In this document: positions 1 through 6,115 of the stretch, in pieces
Numbering within the stretch: the stretch's first letter is position 1
Layout of the letters: each line of letters opens with the position of its first letter
NCBI GenBank assembly: GCA_955652795.1
Contig: CATPBQ010000126.1
Location: 1-6,115 of the forward strand
DNA: 6,115 nt
Source of the DNA: an uncultured Steroidobacteraceae bacterium
Lineage (GTDB): Bacteria; Pseudomonadota; Gammaproteobacteria; Steroidobacterales; Steroidobacteraceae
Direction of reading: 5' to 3'
Notes under the pieces: generated by a model
What the model was told of the DNA's origin: nothing
Seen by the model: the letters and a program-made list of their open reading frames with translations, nothing else
Databases searched by the model: none
Program-made: the position numbers and the translations under genes

Positions 1-623
1 AGCGGGGAGAAGCGGTTGAAGAGCGGTGCGATGAATGCCGGCCAGGCCCAGGCCATGAGGAACATGACGGCGAGCCACAGGCCCCACGCCCCTACCCACC
101 ACCAGCGGCCGGCCCGTTCCATGAGCACGAGCGTCGCAATCAGCAGCGGACCGCCGAGCAACACGGTGAGCGCAAGGCTCTTGCCCAGATCGGCGAGGAA
201 CAGGCCGGGCGTGGTGCGGTTGAAGCCGAAGCGCGTCTCGAGCCGGAAGGTGCGCCATACCGAGAAGGGCAGGTTGGCGAGCTGGATGAGCAGTGCGACG
301 GTGGCAATCACGAGGACGCCGAGCCAGGGTTGTGTCAAGCGGGTGTGGCGCCACAGGGCGTCCACCGCCGCGATGCCCCCACCGACGGTGAGCACCAGCG
401 TGAGCGCCGCGTCGACGACGGCGCCGAAGCCACCGAGGCGCAGCTTGGCAAGGGTGTAGTCGGCTGCCTTGCCGTGTTCGCTCGCCGACACGCTGCCGGC
501 GAACGGCCCCGGTACCTCATCACGGTGGCGGGCGACGGCCCTGGCCTGGCGCTGCGAGAGCCACAGCTCGATGGCGAGGCTCGCCAGGAGCGCGAGGAGA
601 AAGACAGGCGTCAACCAGCGCAT
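1..623 (-). CDS. STE24-like M48 family membrane metalloprotease, N-terminal part (3' end outside window)
   Basis: The reading frame starts at the ATG at 623-621 and is open to the window edge, giving 207 residues. The translation matches the N-terminal membrane domain of CAAX prenyl protease 1/STE24-type peptidases (M48 N-terminal domain). There is an N-terminal hydrophobic helix (about 5-22), then RHRDEVPGPFA and the SEHGKAADYT block (about 33-56), then hydrophobic segments at about 66-88 and 100-120. A FRLETRFGFNRTTPGLFLADL block follows (about 126-146; key residues E129, F132-F134-N135-T137), then two further helices (about 149-168 and 174-196) and the FIAPLFNRFSP signature (197-207). In this family the zinc HExxH site follows downstream, so it lies outside the window and catalytic competence cannot be judged. 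No good Shine-Dalgarno precedes the ATG. The gene begins 36 bases after the TetR stop on the same strand, so co-transcription or coupled translation is plausible. Bacterial members are thought to act in membrane protein turnover; they have no known prenylated substrate. Family call is confident, function is not. Confidence 0.88.
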   Translation of the reverse strand, partial: MRWLTPVFLLALLASLAIELWLSQRQARAVARHRDEVPGPFAGSVSASEHGKAADYTLAKLRLGGFGAVVDAALTLVLTVGGGIAAVDALWRHTRLTQPWLGVLVIATVALLIQLANLPFSVWRTFRLETRFGFNRTTPGLFLADLGKSLALTVLLGGPLLIATLVLMERAGRWWWVGAWGLWLAVMFLMAWAWPAFIAPLFNRFSP

Positions 624-659
624 CAGCAGCAGTTTACAGGGGTGCGAATCGGCGCCCGC

Positions 660-1364
660 TTATCTGCGCTTGGCGCGCTGCACGCGCGCCACTTTCGCCC
701 GCGCGGGCCGCACCCGACCCGGCAGCCGCCGCGAGCGTGTGCCAGCAGCGCCGGTGACGCGCATCCGTTCCCCGCTGACCTGCAGCTGCGCCAGCAGCAG
801 TTTCGCCGCGGACGCGAACCGGCCCGGATCGCCGTAGGCGCGCGCGAGGAGCATCTCGCCTTCGAGCGCACCCACCAGCATCCGGGCAGCCTCGCGTGGC
901 GGCACGCCTACCGACAGACAACCCTCCCGGTTTCCCTGCTCGAGGAGCCCGGCGAGCCAGCTCTCGTTGAACTCAAAGAACACGCGGATCGCCTCCTGCA
1001 TCGGCAGCGGCAGCGTGCCGTATTCGGCGGCCACCATACCGCACAGGCACATGCGCTCGTTCGCCAGCACGTCGGCGTAGAGCTTCACGTAGGCGCGCAG
1101 CCGCTCATCGGCGCGCGGCAGCTGCGCAGTGATCGCGCCGAGCGCAGTCTCGAACGCTTCGGTGTAGCGCGCGATGAGTGTGCGGCCGAGCTCGGCCTTG
1201 GTCGCGAAATGGTAGTGCAGGCTCGCCTTGGTAATGCCGACCTGCGCGGCGATGTCGGCATAGCTGAACCCGTTGAAGCCCCGTGTCTGCACCAGGCGCT
1301 CGGCCACGTCCAGTATCCGGGTGGTGGTGGTGGTGTCCGGTGCGGCGGGTGTGTTTCCGGTCAT
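660..1364 (-). CDS. TetR/AcrR family transcriptional regulator
   Basis: This is a DNA-binding repressor of the TetR/AcrR family, 234 residues from the preferred ATG at 1364. Residues about 15-60 form the helix-turn-helix domain: RILDVAERLVQTRGFNGFSY, then DIAAQVGITKASLHYHF (37-53), the canonical TetR recognition helix. The ligand domain carries a CLCGMVAAEYG block (C106, C108) and an FFEFNESWLAGLLEQG block typical of a proteobacterial TetR subgroup. I chose 1364 because the TetR domain begins shortly after it, a GGGGGA lies just upstream, and the predicted promoter leaves a leader of about 20 bases. ATG 1379 (five codons upstream) and 1460 are possible in frame, but 1460 would run through the operator. 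A run of five Thr (11-15) comes from a trinucleotide repeat. The last 39 residues or so form an Arg/Lys-rich tail beyond the usual family end. The gene diverges from the cupin, its likely target, and probably represses itself through the palindrome at 1396-1419. The effector is unknown. Confidence 0.92.
   Translation of the reverse strand: MTGNTPAAPDTTTTTRILDVAERLVQTRGFNGFSYADIAAQVGITKASLHYHFATKAELGRTLIARYTEAFETALGAITAQLPRADERLRAYVKLYADVLANERMCLCGMVAAEYGTLPLPMQEAIRVFFEFNESWLAGLLEQGNREGCLSVGVPPREAARMLVGALEGEMLLARAYGDPGRFASAAKLLLAQLQVSGERMRVTGAAGTRSRRLPGRVRPARAKVARVQRAKRR
1321..1335. repeat. Short (GTG)5 trinucleotide repeat inside the TetR gene
   Basis: Five tandem GTG units on the plus strand read as five Thr codons on the minus strand (residues 11-15 of the regulator), immediately before the helix-turn-helix domain. 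It is a small in-frame microsatellite. Copy-number changes would lengthen or shorten the N-terminal arm without shifting the frame. Confidence 0.7.
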
Positions 1365-1391
1365 GGTCCCCCGAATCATAGCAGGAGGGGT

Positions 1392-1420
1392 CTTGTATCT
1401 ACCTACTAGTTGATAGACAA
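1392..1420 (-). promoter_or_regulatory. Candidate sigma-70 promoter of the tetR gene
   Basis: On the minus strand TTGTCT (1420-1415) and TACAAG (1397-1392) are separated by 17 bases, each with four of six consensus matches. The predicted start near 1385 gives about 20 bases of leader to the ATG at 1364 and would leave the 1379 ATG with almost none. The promoter occupies the same DNA as the cupin promoter in the opposite direction and overlaps the operator. Predicted by eye only. Confidence 0.4.
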
Positions 1421-1421
1421 T
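1394..1421 (+). promoter_or_regulatory. Candidate sigma-70 promoter of the cupin gene
   Basis: TTGTAT (1394-1399) and GACAAT (1416-1421) are separated by 16 bases, each matching four of six consensus positions. The predicted start near 1428 would give a leader of about 35 bases before the ATG at 1463. The elements embrace the palindrome, so repressor binding there would block RNA polymerase. Predicted by eye only. Confidence 0.45.
1396..1419. promoter_or_regulatory. Probable TetR operator (imperfect 24-bp palindrome)
   Basis: The palindromic core ACTAGT (1405-1410) is flanked by TATCTACCT on the left and TGATAGACA on the right. Six of the nine flanking positions on each side are complementary, giving 18 of 24 symmetric positions. 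Size, even centre and position between a tetR gene and its divergent neighbour are typical of TetR operators. The assignment to this regulator is inferred from location; there is no direct binding evidence. Confidence 0.7.
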
Positions 1422-1450
1422 CCAGCCAGCGGCGGCACCTCGCACCGCCG

Positions 1451-1457
1451 AAGGGGG
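1451..1457 (+). promoter_or_regulatory. Ribosome binding site of the cupin gene
   Basis: AAGGGGG lies five bases before the ATG at 1463 and fixes the start of the cupin. A 6-bp inverted repeat (CGGCGG 1430-1435, CCGCCG 1445-1450) ends just before it and could form a small hairpin in the leader. Confidence 0.65.
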
Positions 1458-1462
1458 CAATC

Positions 1463-1822
1463 ATGCAGACCACTGAACACAAGACCTTCTCCAGGCCCGA
1501 CGAAACGCGCGAATTTCCGCATGGGCGCGCGGAGATCCTCAAAGTGGGCAACGGTGAGGTGGGGCGGCTGGTCTTCCAGCCCGGCTGGCGCTGGTCGAAC
1601 GACGTCAAGCCCATCGCCAAGACTCACAGTTGCACCGCGCCACACTTCCAGTACCACGTGAGCGGCCGCCTCGGCATTCGCATGGACGATGGCACGGAGT
1701 TCGTGGCGGGTCCGGGGGATATCACGTCCCTTCCCAGTGGCCACGATGCGTGGGTCGTTGGCAACGAACCCGTGGTGGTCGTGGACTGGTACGGTGCCAG
1801 CAATTACGCCAAGCGCTCGTAA
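1463..1822 (+). CDS. Small single-domain cupin protein
   Basis: The gene encodes a 119-residue protein with one cupin beta-barrel, of the conserved hypothetical type. Strand-rich sequence starts at about residue 20, with GEVGRLVFQPGWRWSNDVKP at 31-50. The region of cupin motif 1 reads H55-x-C57-x3-H61-x6-G68, where the textbook pattern is HxHx3Ex6G. It continues YHVSGRLGIRMDDG (64-77). Motif 2 is clear: G85-D-I-T-S-L-P91-S-G93-H94, then WVVGNEPVVVVDWYG at the end of the barrel. C57, H61, H65 and H94 are candidate metal or substrate ligands. There is no signal peptide, so a cytoplasmic location is expected. The substrate is unknown; small cupins of this kind may be dioxygenases, isomerases or ligand-binding proteins, and I assign none. 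The start is supported by an AAGGGGG ribosome binding site. The gene is monocistronic, divergent from the TetR gene across a predicted operator, and followed by a GC hairpin. Confidence 0.88.
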   Translation: MQTTEHKTFSRPDETREFPHGRAEILKVGNGEVGRLVFQPGWRWSNDVKPIAKTHSCTAPHFQYHVSGRLGIRMDDGTEFVAGPGDITSLPSGHDAWVVGNEPVVVVDWYGASNYAKRS

Positions 1823-1855
1823 GTCCGCTGGGTGAAACCTGAGCGTTGCACGCGA

Positions 1856-1880
1856 GCCGCCCTGCCTGCGGCAGGGCGGC
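1856..1880. terminator. Perfect GC-rich hairpin between convergent genes, likely bidirectional terminator
   Basis: GCCGCCCTGCC (1856-1866) and GGCAGGGCGGC (1870-1880) form an 11-bp perfect stem around a TGC loop. It sits between the cupin stop (1822) and the PPK2 stop on the other strand (1882). Neither side has a proper T-run, so it is not a textbook intrinsic terminator. Its placement between convergent genes still favours transcription termination or 3'-end protection for both. Confidence 0.5.
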
Positions 1881-1881
1881 G

Positions 1882-2667
1882 TTAGCGGGCTACCCAACCG
1901 GAGCTCAGCAGGCTTGCATGGAACTCGCGCGCCACCCGGGGATCGGGCCGGGCGAGCTTGCGCCTGAGATCCGGGGACGGAATCCGTGCCAGCATGTCGC
2001 GAATGACGTTGAGCCGTGTCTGGTGTTTGTCGTCGGCGCGAATCAGGATCCACGGAGCATCGGCATGGTGGGTGCGCAGTAACATGGTGTCGCGCGCGCG
2101 GCTGTAGTCGCGCCAGTGGCGCTGCGCCGCCTCGTCAACCGGGCTGATCTTCCACTGCTTGAGTGGATCGCGGCGCCGCTCGCGCAACCGGCGCGCCTGT
2201 TCCTTGCGGCCGATGTCCAGATAGTACTTGAGGACCGAGATCCCGGAGTGAACCAGCATGCGCTCGACGCGCGGCGCGGCTTCCAGGAACGCCTCGCGCT
2301 GCGCACGAGTGCAGTACTTCATCACGTACTCCACGCCGGCACGATTGTACCAACTGCGATTGAAGAGAACGATTTCCTGGGCGGCTGGGAGGTGCCTGAC
2401 AAAGCGCTGGAAGTACCACTCGGTCTCTTCGCGGTCGGTGGGCTTGCCGGGGGCCACGGTCCGCACTTCGCGCGGACTGAGATGCTCGGCGATGCGTTTT
2501 ATCGTGCCGTCCTTGCCGGCGGCGTCCCGGCCTTCGAGGATCACCAGCACCTTGCGGCCGCGGGCGATGACATGCCGGTGCAGTTTGACCAGCTCGATCT
2601 GCAGGCGGCGCAATTCCCGCGCATATTCCTTCTTGCCAAGCTTCGGGACGGGCTCGGGGCTACTCAT
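1882..2667 (-). CDS. ppk2: Polyphosphate kinase 2 (class I type)
   Basis: The 261-residue protein is a full-length PPK2-family enzyme. PPK2 enzymes transfer phosphate between inorganic polyphosphate and nucleoside diphosphates, usually favouring nucleotide formation (ADP or GDP to the triphosphate). The P-loop is EGRDAAGKDG (45-54; G46, G51, K52, D53). The second hallmark block is VLFNRSWYNRAGVEYVM (100-116; R104, Y107, R109). The lid region reads RRRDPLKQWKISPVD (164-178), followed by HWRDYSRARDTML (184-196) and the C-terminal WILIRADDKHQTRLNVIRD (206-224). The N-terminus (13-42) is a basic amphipathic helix, as is common in the family. It has one domain and a length normal for single-domain class I enzymes; ADP versus GDP preference cannot be read by eye. 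The start ATG at 2667 has only a weak ribosome binding site and lies 10 bases after the upstream gene's stop, suggesting translational coupling as the last gene of the symporter operon. Confidence 0.95.
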   Translation of the reverse strand: MSSPEPVPKLGKKEYARELRRLQIELVKLHRHVIARGRKVLVILEGRDAAGKDGTIKRIAEHLSPREVRTVAPGKPTDREETEWYFQRFVRHLPAAQEIVLFNRSWYNRAGVEYVMKYCTRAQREAFLEAAPRVERMLVHSGISVLKYYLDIGRKEQARRLRERRRDPLKQWKISPVDEAAQRHWRDYSRARDTMLLRTHHADAPWILIRADDKHQTRLNVIRDMLARIPSPDLRRKLARPDPRVAREFHASLLSSGWVAR

Positions 2668-2677
2668 GACGCACTGC

Positions 2678-2884
2678 TCAGTGAGTCCTGCCGGCTGCCG
2701 CGCGCCATCCCAACCACAGCATCACCGAGCCGAAGACCAGCAGCACCAGCCCCCACCACAGGTTGACGTCGATACCGAGCGAGCGCTGGTAAATCGCCGG
2801 ATCGCTGAAGAGTCCGAACCCGGTGAGCAGGAACCCGAGGATGGTGAACATCATTCCGAGTGGTATGCGGATGTCGAGACCCAT
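2678..2884 (-). CDS. Small two-helix inner membrane protein, candidate symporter accessory subunit
   Basis: The 68-residue protein has two predicted transmembrane helices: residues about 8-26 (LGMMFTILGFLLTGFGLF) and 43-61 (WWGLVLLVFGSVMLWLGW). They are joined by a polar loop with the block IYQRSLGIDVNLWWG (31-45), and the C-terminus is short and basic (RAAAGRTH). No enzymatic motif is visible. The start is well supported: AGGAG sits seven bases before the ATG and overlaps the upstream symporter stop codon (TAAGGAG). It is placed between the symporter and PPK2 with gaps of about 10 bases on each side. Several SSS symporters are encoded with a small membrane partner (YhdT with PanF, YjcH/DUF485 with ActP, DUF4212 proteins). 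By analogy this may be a subunit or stabiliser of the symporter. That role is inference; I do not recognise a named family with certainty. Confidence 0.85.
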   Translation of the reverse strand: MGLDIRIPLGMMFTILGFLLTGFGLFSDPAIYQRSLGIDVNLWWGLVLLVFGSVMLWLGWRAAAGRTH

Positions 2885-2890
2885 GCGAGG

Positions 2891-2894
2891 CTCC

Positions 2895-2897
<3 letters not shown>
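2891..2897 (-). promoter_or_regulatory. Ribosome binding site overlapping the symporter stop codon
   Basis: On the minus strand the symporter stop TAA (2897-2895) is part of TAAGGAG, whose AGGAG serves the small membrane protein starting at 2884. Stop and ribosome binding site share bases, which favours coupled translation of the two membrane proteins. Confidence 0.7.
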
Positions 2898-4598
<1,701 letters not shown>

Positions 4599-4603
4599 GG
4601 GGT

Positions 4604-4609
4604 CCCCTC
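4604..4609 (-). promoter_or_regulatory. Ribosome binding site deciding a TTG start for the symporter
   Basis: GAGGGG on the minus strand stands five bases before the in-frame TTG at 4598-4596. No comparable site precedes the upstream GTG at 4652, and the nearest ATG downstream falls inside the first helix, so the TTG is the most likely start. Confidence 0.6.
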
Positions 4610-4696
4610 GGTTGTGTGCGCCGCCTGAGCTCCCCGGCAGGCACCGGGGCACGATGCGCTAGTGTAATGCGGCGCGAAACCCGAGGCGATCCACGC

Positions 4697-4723
4697 CGGG
4701 GAGAACTCCCCGCACGGCGGGGA
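4697..4723. repeat. Two mutually exclusive hairpins sharing one arm
   Basis: CGGGGA (4697-4702) can pair with TCCCCG (4707-4712) around GAAC. The same arm extended, TCCCCGC (4707-4713), can instead pair with GCGGGGA (4717-4723) around ACG. The arm sequences are exact. Whether they act in RNA or arise from high G+C content is unknown. Confidence 0.5.
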
Positions 4724-4776
4724 CACCGGCTCCGGGTCGGGTGTGCCGAGGCGAGTGTGCGGGTGTACGCTTCAGT

Positions 4777-4800
4777 CCGAGCGGCCATGCGAGCGCTCGG
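4777..4800. repeat. 7-bp inverted repeat just upstream of the acyl-CoA ligase start
   Basis: CCGAGCG (4777-4783) and CGCTCGG (4794-4800) are exact inverted copies separated by 10 bases. The right arm ends at the GGAAAG that may serve as ribosome binding site for the ATG at 4814. It could be an operator or a leader hairpin affecting translation; it may also be chance. Confidence 0.4.
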
Positions 4801-4813
4801 AAAGAACCCAGCC

Positions 4814-6115
4814 ATGAGCATATACGACCAGGATCTGGACAAGAACCCTGCCAACTACGTGGCGCTCTCGCCGGTGAGCTTTGTGGAGCGCAGCGCCGAG
4901 GTGTTCGGCGATCTGCCCGCGGTGATTCATGGGCGGCGTCGCTACAGCTGGCGTGACACGCGCGAACGTGCGGCGCGACTGGCGGCGGCACTGCGGGCCC
5001 TCGGGGTGGCGCGTGGCACCACGGTCAGCGCCATGCTCGCCAATACCCCCGAGATGATCGAGGCACACTACGCCGTGCCGGCGCTGAATGCCGTGCTGCA
5101 CCCGCTCAACACGCGACTGGACGCGCCGCTGCTCGCCTGGCAGATGCAGCACTCCGAGGCGGCGGTCCTGATCACCGACCGCGAGTTCGCGCCCGTCATC
5201 GAGGTGGCGCTGCGGATCCTGCGCGATGAGCATGGCCGTGCACCCATTGTCATCGACGTGTGCGACAGCGAGTACGCGGGGGGCGGTGAACCCCTCGGTG
5301 CATACGAGTACGAAGCGCTGCTCGCGCGGCATGAGCCGCTGCGGCGGCTCGAGGGTCCGCAAGACGAATGGGACGCGATCGCCGTGTCCTACACCTCGGG
5401 CACGACCGGCAACCCCAAGGGCGTGGTCACGCACCACCGCGGAGCCTATCTCAACGCGGTGTGCAACGCCGCCACCTGGAGCATGCCGCATTTCCCGAAG
5501 TACCTGTGGACGTTGCCGATGTTCCACTGCAACGGCTGGTGCTTCCCATGGACGGTGGCGATGCTCGCCGGCACGCACGTGTGTCTGCGTAAGGTGGAGA
5601 GCCGGGCAATTCTTGAAGCCATGCGCGCGCATGGCGTGGATCACTACTGTGCCGCCCCCATCGTGCACAATCTGCTGATCAACGCGGAAGCCGCGCTGCG
5701 CGAGGGCATCACGCAGCGGGTGCGCGGCATGGTGGCGGGGGCCGCGCCGCCGGCAGCGATGATCGAGGGCATGGCGAGGATCGGTTTCGAGCTCACCCAT
5801 GCGTACGGACTGACCGAGACCTACGGTCCTGCGGCGGTCGCTGCCAAGGGCGAGCAGTGGACGATGGCGAGCCTGTCGGAACAGGCGAGGCTCAACGGCC
5901 GCCAGGGCGTGCGCTACGTCCTGCAGGAGGGGATGACGGTGCTCGAGCCCGAGACCATGACCGAGGTGCCCGCGGACGCGCACACGCTCGGTGAGGTCAT
6001 GTTCCGCGGCAACATCGTGATGAAGGGCTACCTGAAGAATCCGGCCGCAACCGCCCAGGCCTTCGCCGGCGGCTGGTTCCACACCGGGGATCTCGCGGTG
6101 CTGGAGCCGGACCGC
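4814..6115 (+). CDS. AMP-forming acyl-CoA synthetase/ligase (3' end outside window)
   Basis: The enzyme activates a carboxylic acid with ATP to an acyl-adenylate and transfers it to coenzyme A; it belongs to the ANL adenylate-forming superfamily. The visible 434 residues begin MSIYDQDLDKNPANYVALSP, an N-terminus I associate with AlkK/DmdB-like ligases for medium-chain or methylmercaptopropionate-type acids. The ATP-binding loop is YTSGTTGNPKG (193-203). The acyl-pocket region is TLPMFHCNGWCFPW (233-246). The adenine-binding block is AGAAPP (308-313), followed by motif A5, YGLTETYGP (331-339), with GEVMFRGNIVMKGYL (393-407) and motif A7, GGWFHTGDLAV (419-429). All expected catalytic residues seen so far are intact. 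About 100 residues, including the C-terminal lysine domain, would lie beyond the window. The ATG at 4814 has a GGAAAG about nine bases upstream and matches the family N-terminus; an in-frame ATG at 4787 would add nine residues. Exact substrate is undetermined; a role in fatty acid or related acid catabolism is likely. Confidence 0.94.
   Translation, partial: MSIYDQDLDKNPANYVALSPVSFVERSAEVFGDLPAVIHGRRRYSWRDTRERAARLAAALRALGVARGTTVSAMLANTPEMIEAHYAVPALNAVLHPLNTRLDAPLLAWQMQHSEAAVLITDREFAPVIEVALRILRDEHGRAPIVIDVCDSEYAGGGEPLGAYEYEALLARHEPLRRLEGPQDEWDAIAVSYTSGTTGNPKGVVTHHRGAYLNAVCNAATWSMPHFPKYLWTLPMFHCNGWCFPWTVAMLAGTHVCLRKVESRAILEAMRAHGVDHYCAAPIVHNLLINAEAALREGITQRVRGMVAGAAPPAAMIEGMARIGFELTHAYGLTETYGPAAVAAKGEQWTMASLSEQARLNGRQGVRYVLQEGMTVLEPETMTEVPADAHTLGEVMFRGNIVMKGYLKNPAATAQAFAGGWFHTGDLAVLEPDR

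Larger units (their letters stand above)
4599..4813. other. Divergent intergenic region between symporter operon and acyl-CoA ligase
   Basis: These 215 bases must hold the promoters of both flanking transcription units, but I find no convincing -35/-10 pair. On the minus strand TACACT near 4666-4671 is a possible -10 element without a matching -35. The region contains several GC-rich inverted repeats: CCCCGG/CCGGGG at about 4633-4650, two overlapping hairpins at 4697-4723, and CCGAGCG/CGCTCGG at 4777-4800. No gene is visible in it. Confidence 0.6.

Noticed and set aside
1..20. Possible frameshift at the end of the partial protease
   Set aside because: Careful recounting of the frame from ATG 623 keeps the APLFNRFSP signature in frame to the window edge.
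330..1409. 359-codon open frame on the plus strand across the protease and TetR genes
   Set aside because: It is antisense to two recognisable genes, rich in Arg, His, Gln and Ala, and has no domain signal. It is explained by high G+C codon bias.
1406..2053. 215-codon minus-strand frame opposite the cupin
   Set aside because: The cupin has the ribosome binding site and motif 2; the antisense frame crosses the operator, the hairpin and the end of ppk2.
2335..2370. FNRSWYNRA in PPK2 considered as a mutated Walker B-type aspartate (FDRS expected)
   Set aside because: I recall Asn at this position as common among class I PPK2 proteins, so it is not evidence of inactivation.
4772..6082. 436-codon open frame on the minus strand opposite the acyl-CoA ligase
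   Set aside because: The ligase has every expected motif in its frame; the antisense frame is His/Arg-rich with no recognisable domain.

Overview
The window is 6.1 kb of strongly G+C-rich bacterial chromosome. Gene density is high, spacing is short, and codon use is biased to G/C in the third position. Gene content is ordinary housekeeping and metabolic material: a STE24-like M48 protease, a TetR regulator, a cupin, polyphosphate kinase 2, a sodium/solute symporter and an acyl-CoA ligase. Protein resemblance from memory suggests a proteobacterium, perhaps a gammaproteobacterium. This is inference; no rRNA or marker gene is present. I see no phage, transposon, CRISPR, tRNA or rRNA sequence.

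Left block (1-1462): on the minus strand lie the N-terminal two thirds or less of a STE24/M48-type membrane protease, cut by the window edge, and 36 bases upstream of it a TetR/AcrR-family regulator. The regulator is divergent from a small cupin gene on the plus strand (1463-1822). The gap between them carries a 24-bp imperfect palindrome centred on ACTAGT. Candidate promoters for both directions overlap it face to face, so one repressor could plausibly control both genes. A perfect 11-bp GC hairpin separates the cupin from the convergent gene block that follows.

Middle block (1882-4598, minus strand): a tight three-gene operon, in transcription order an SSS-family Na+/solute symporter, a 68-residue two-helix membrane protein, and a class I-type polyphosphate kinase 2. 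Gaps are about 10 bases, and the ribosome binding site of the small gene overlaps the symporter stop codon. The small protein may be an accessory subunit of the symporter. The link to polyphosphate/nucleotide metabolism is a genuine question.

Right block: a 215-bp divergent intergenic region with GC-rich inverted repeats, then an AMP-forming acyl-CoA ligase (4814 to the window end, plus strand, 3' incomplete) resembling medium-chain and methylmercaptopropionate CoA ligases.

No clearly novel system is evident. The items most worth a second look are the symporter/mini-membrane-protein/PPK2 operon, the TetR-cupin divergon with its single shared operator, and the unusual metal-site pattern of the cupin.
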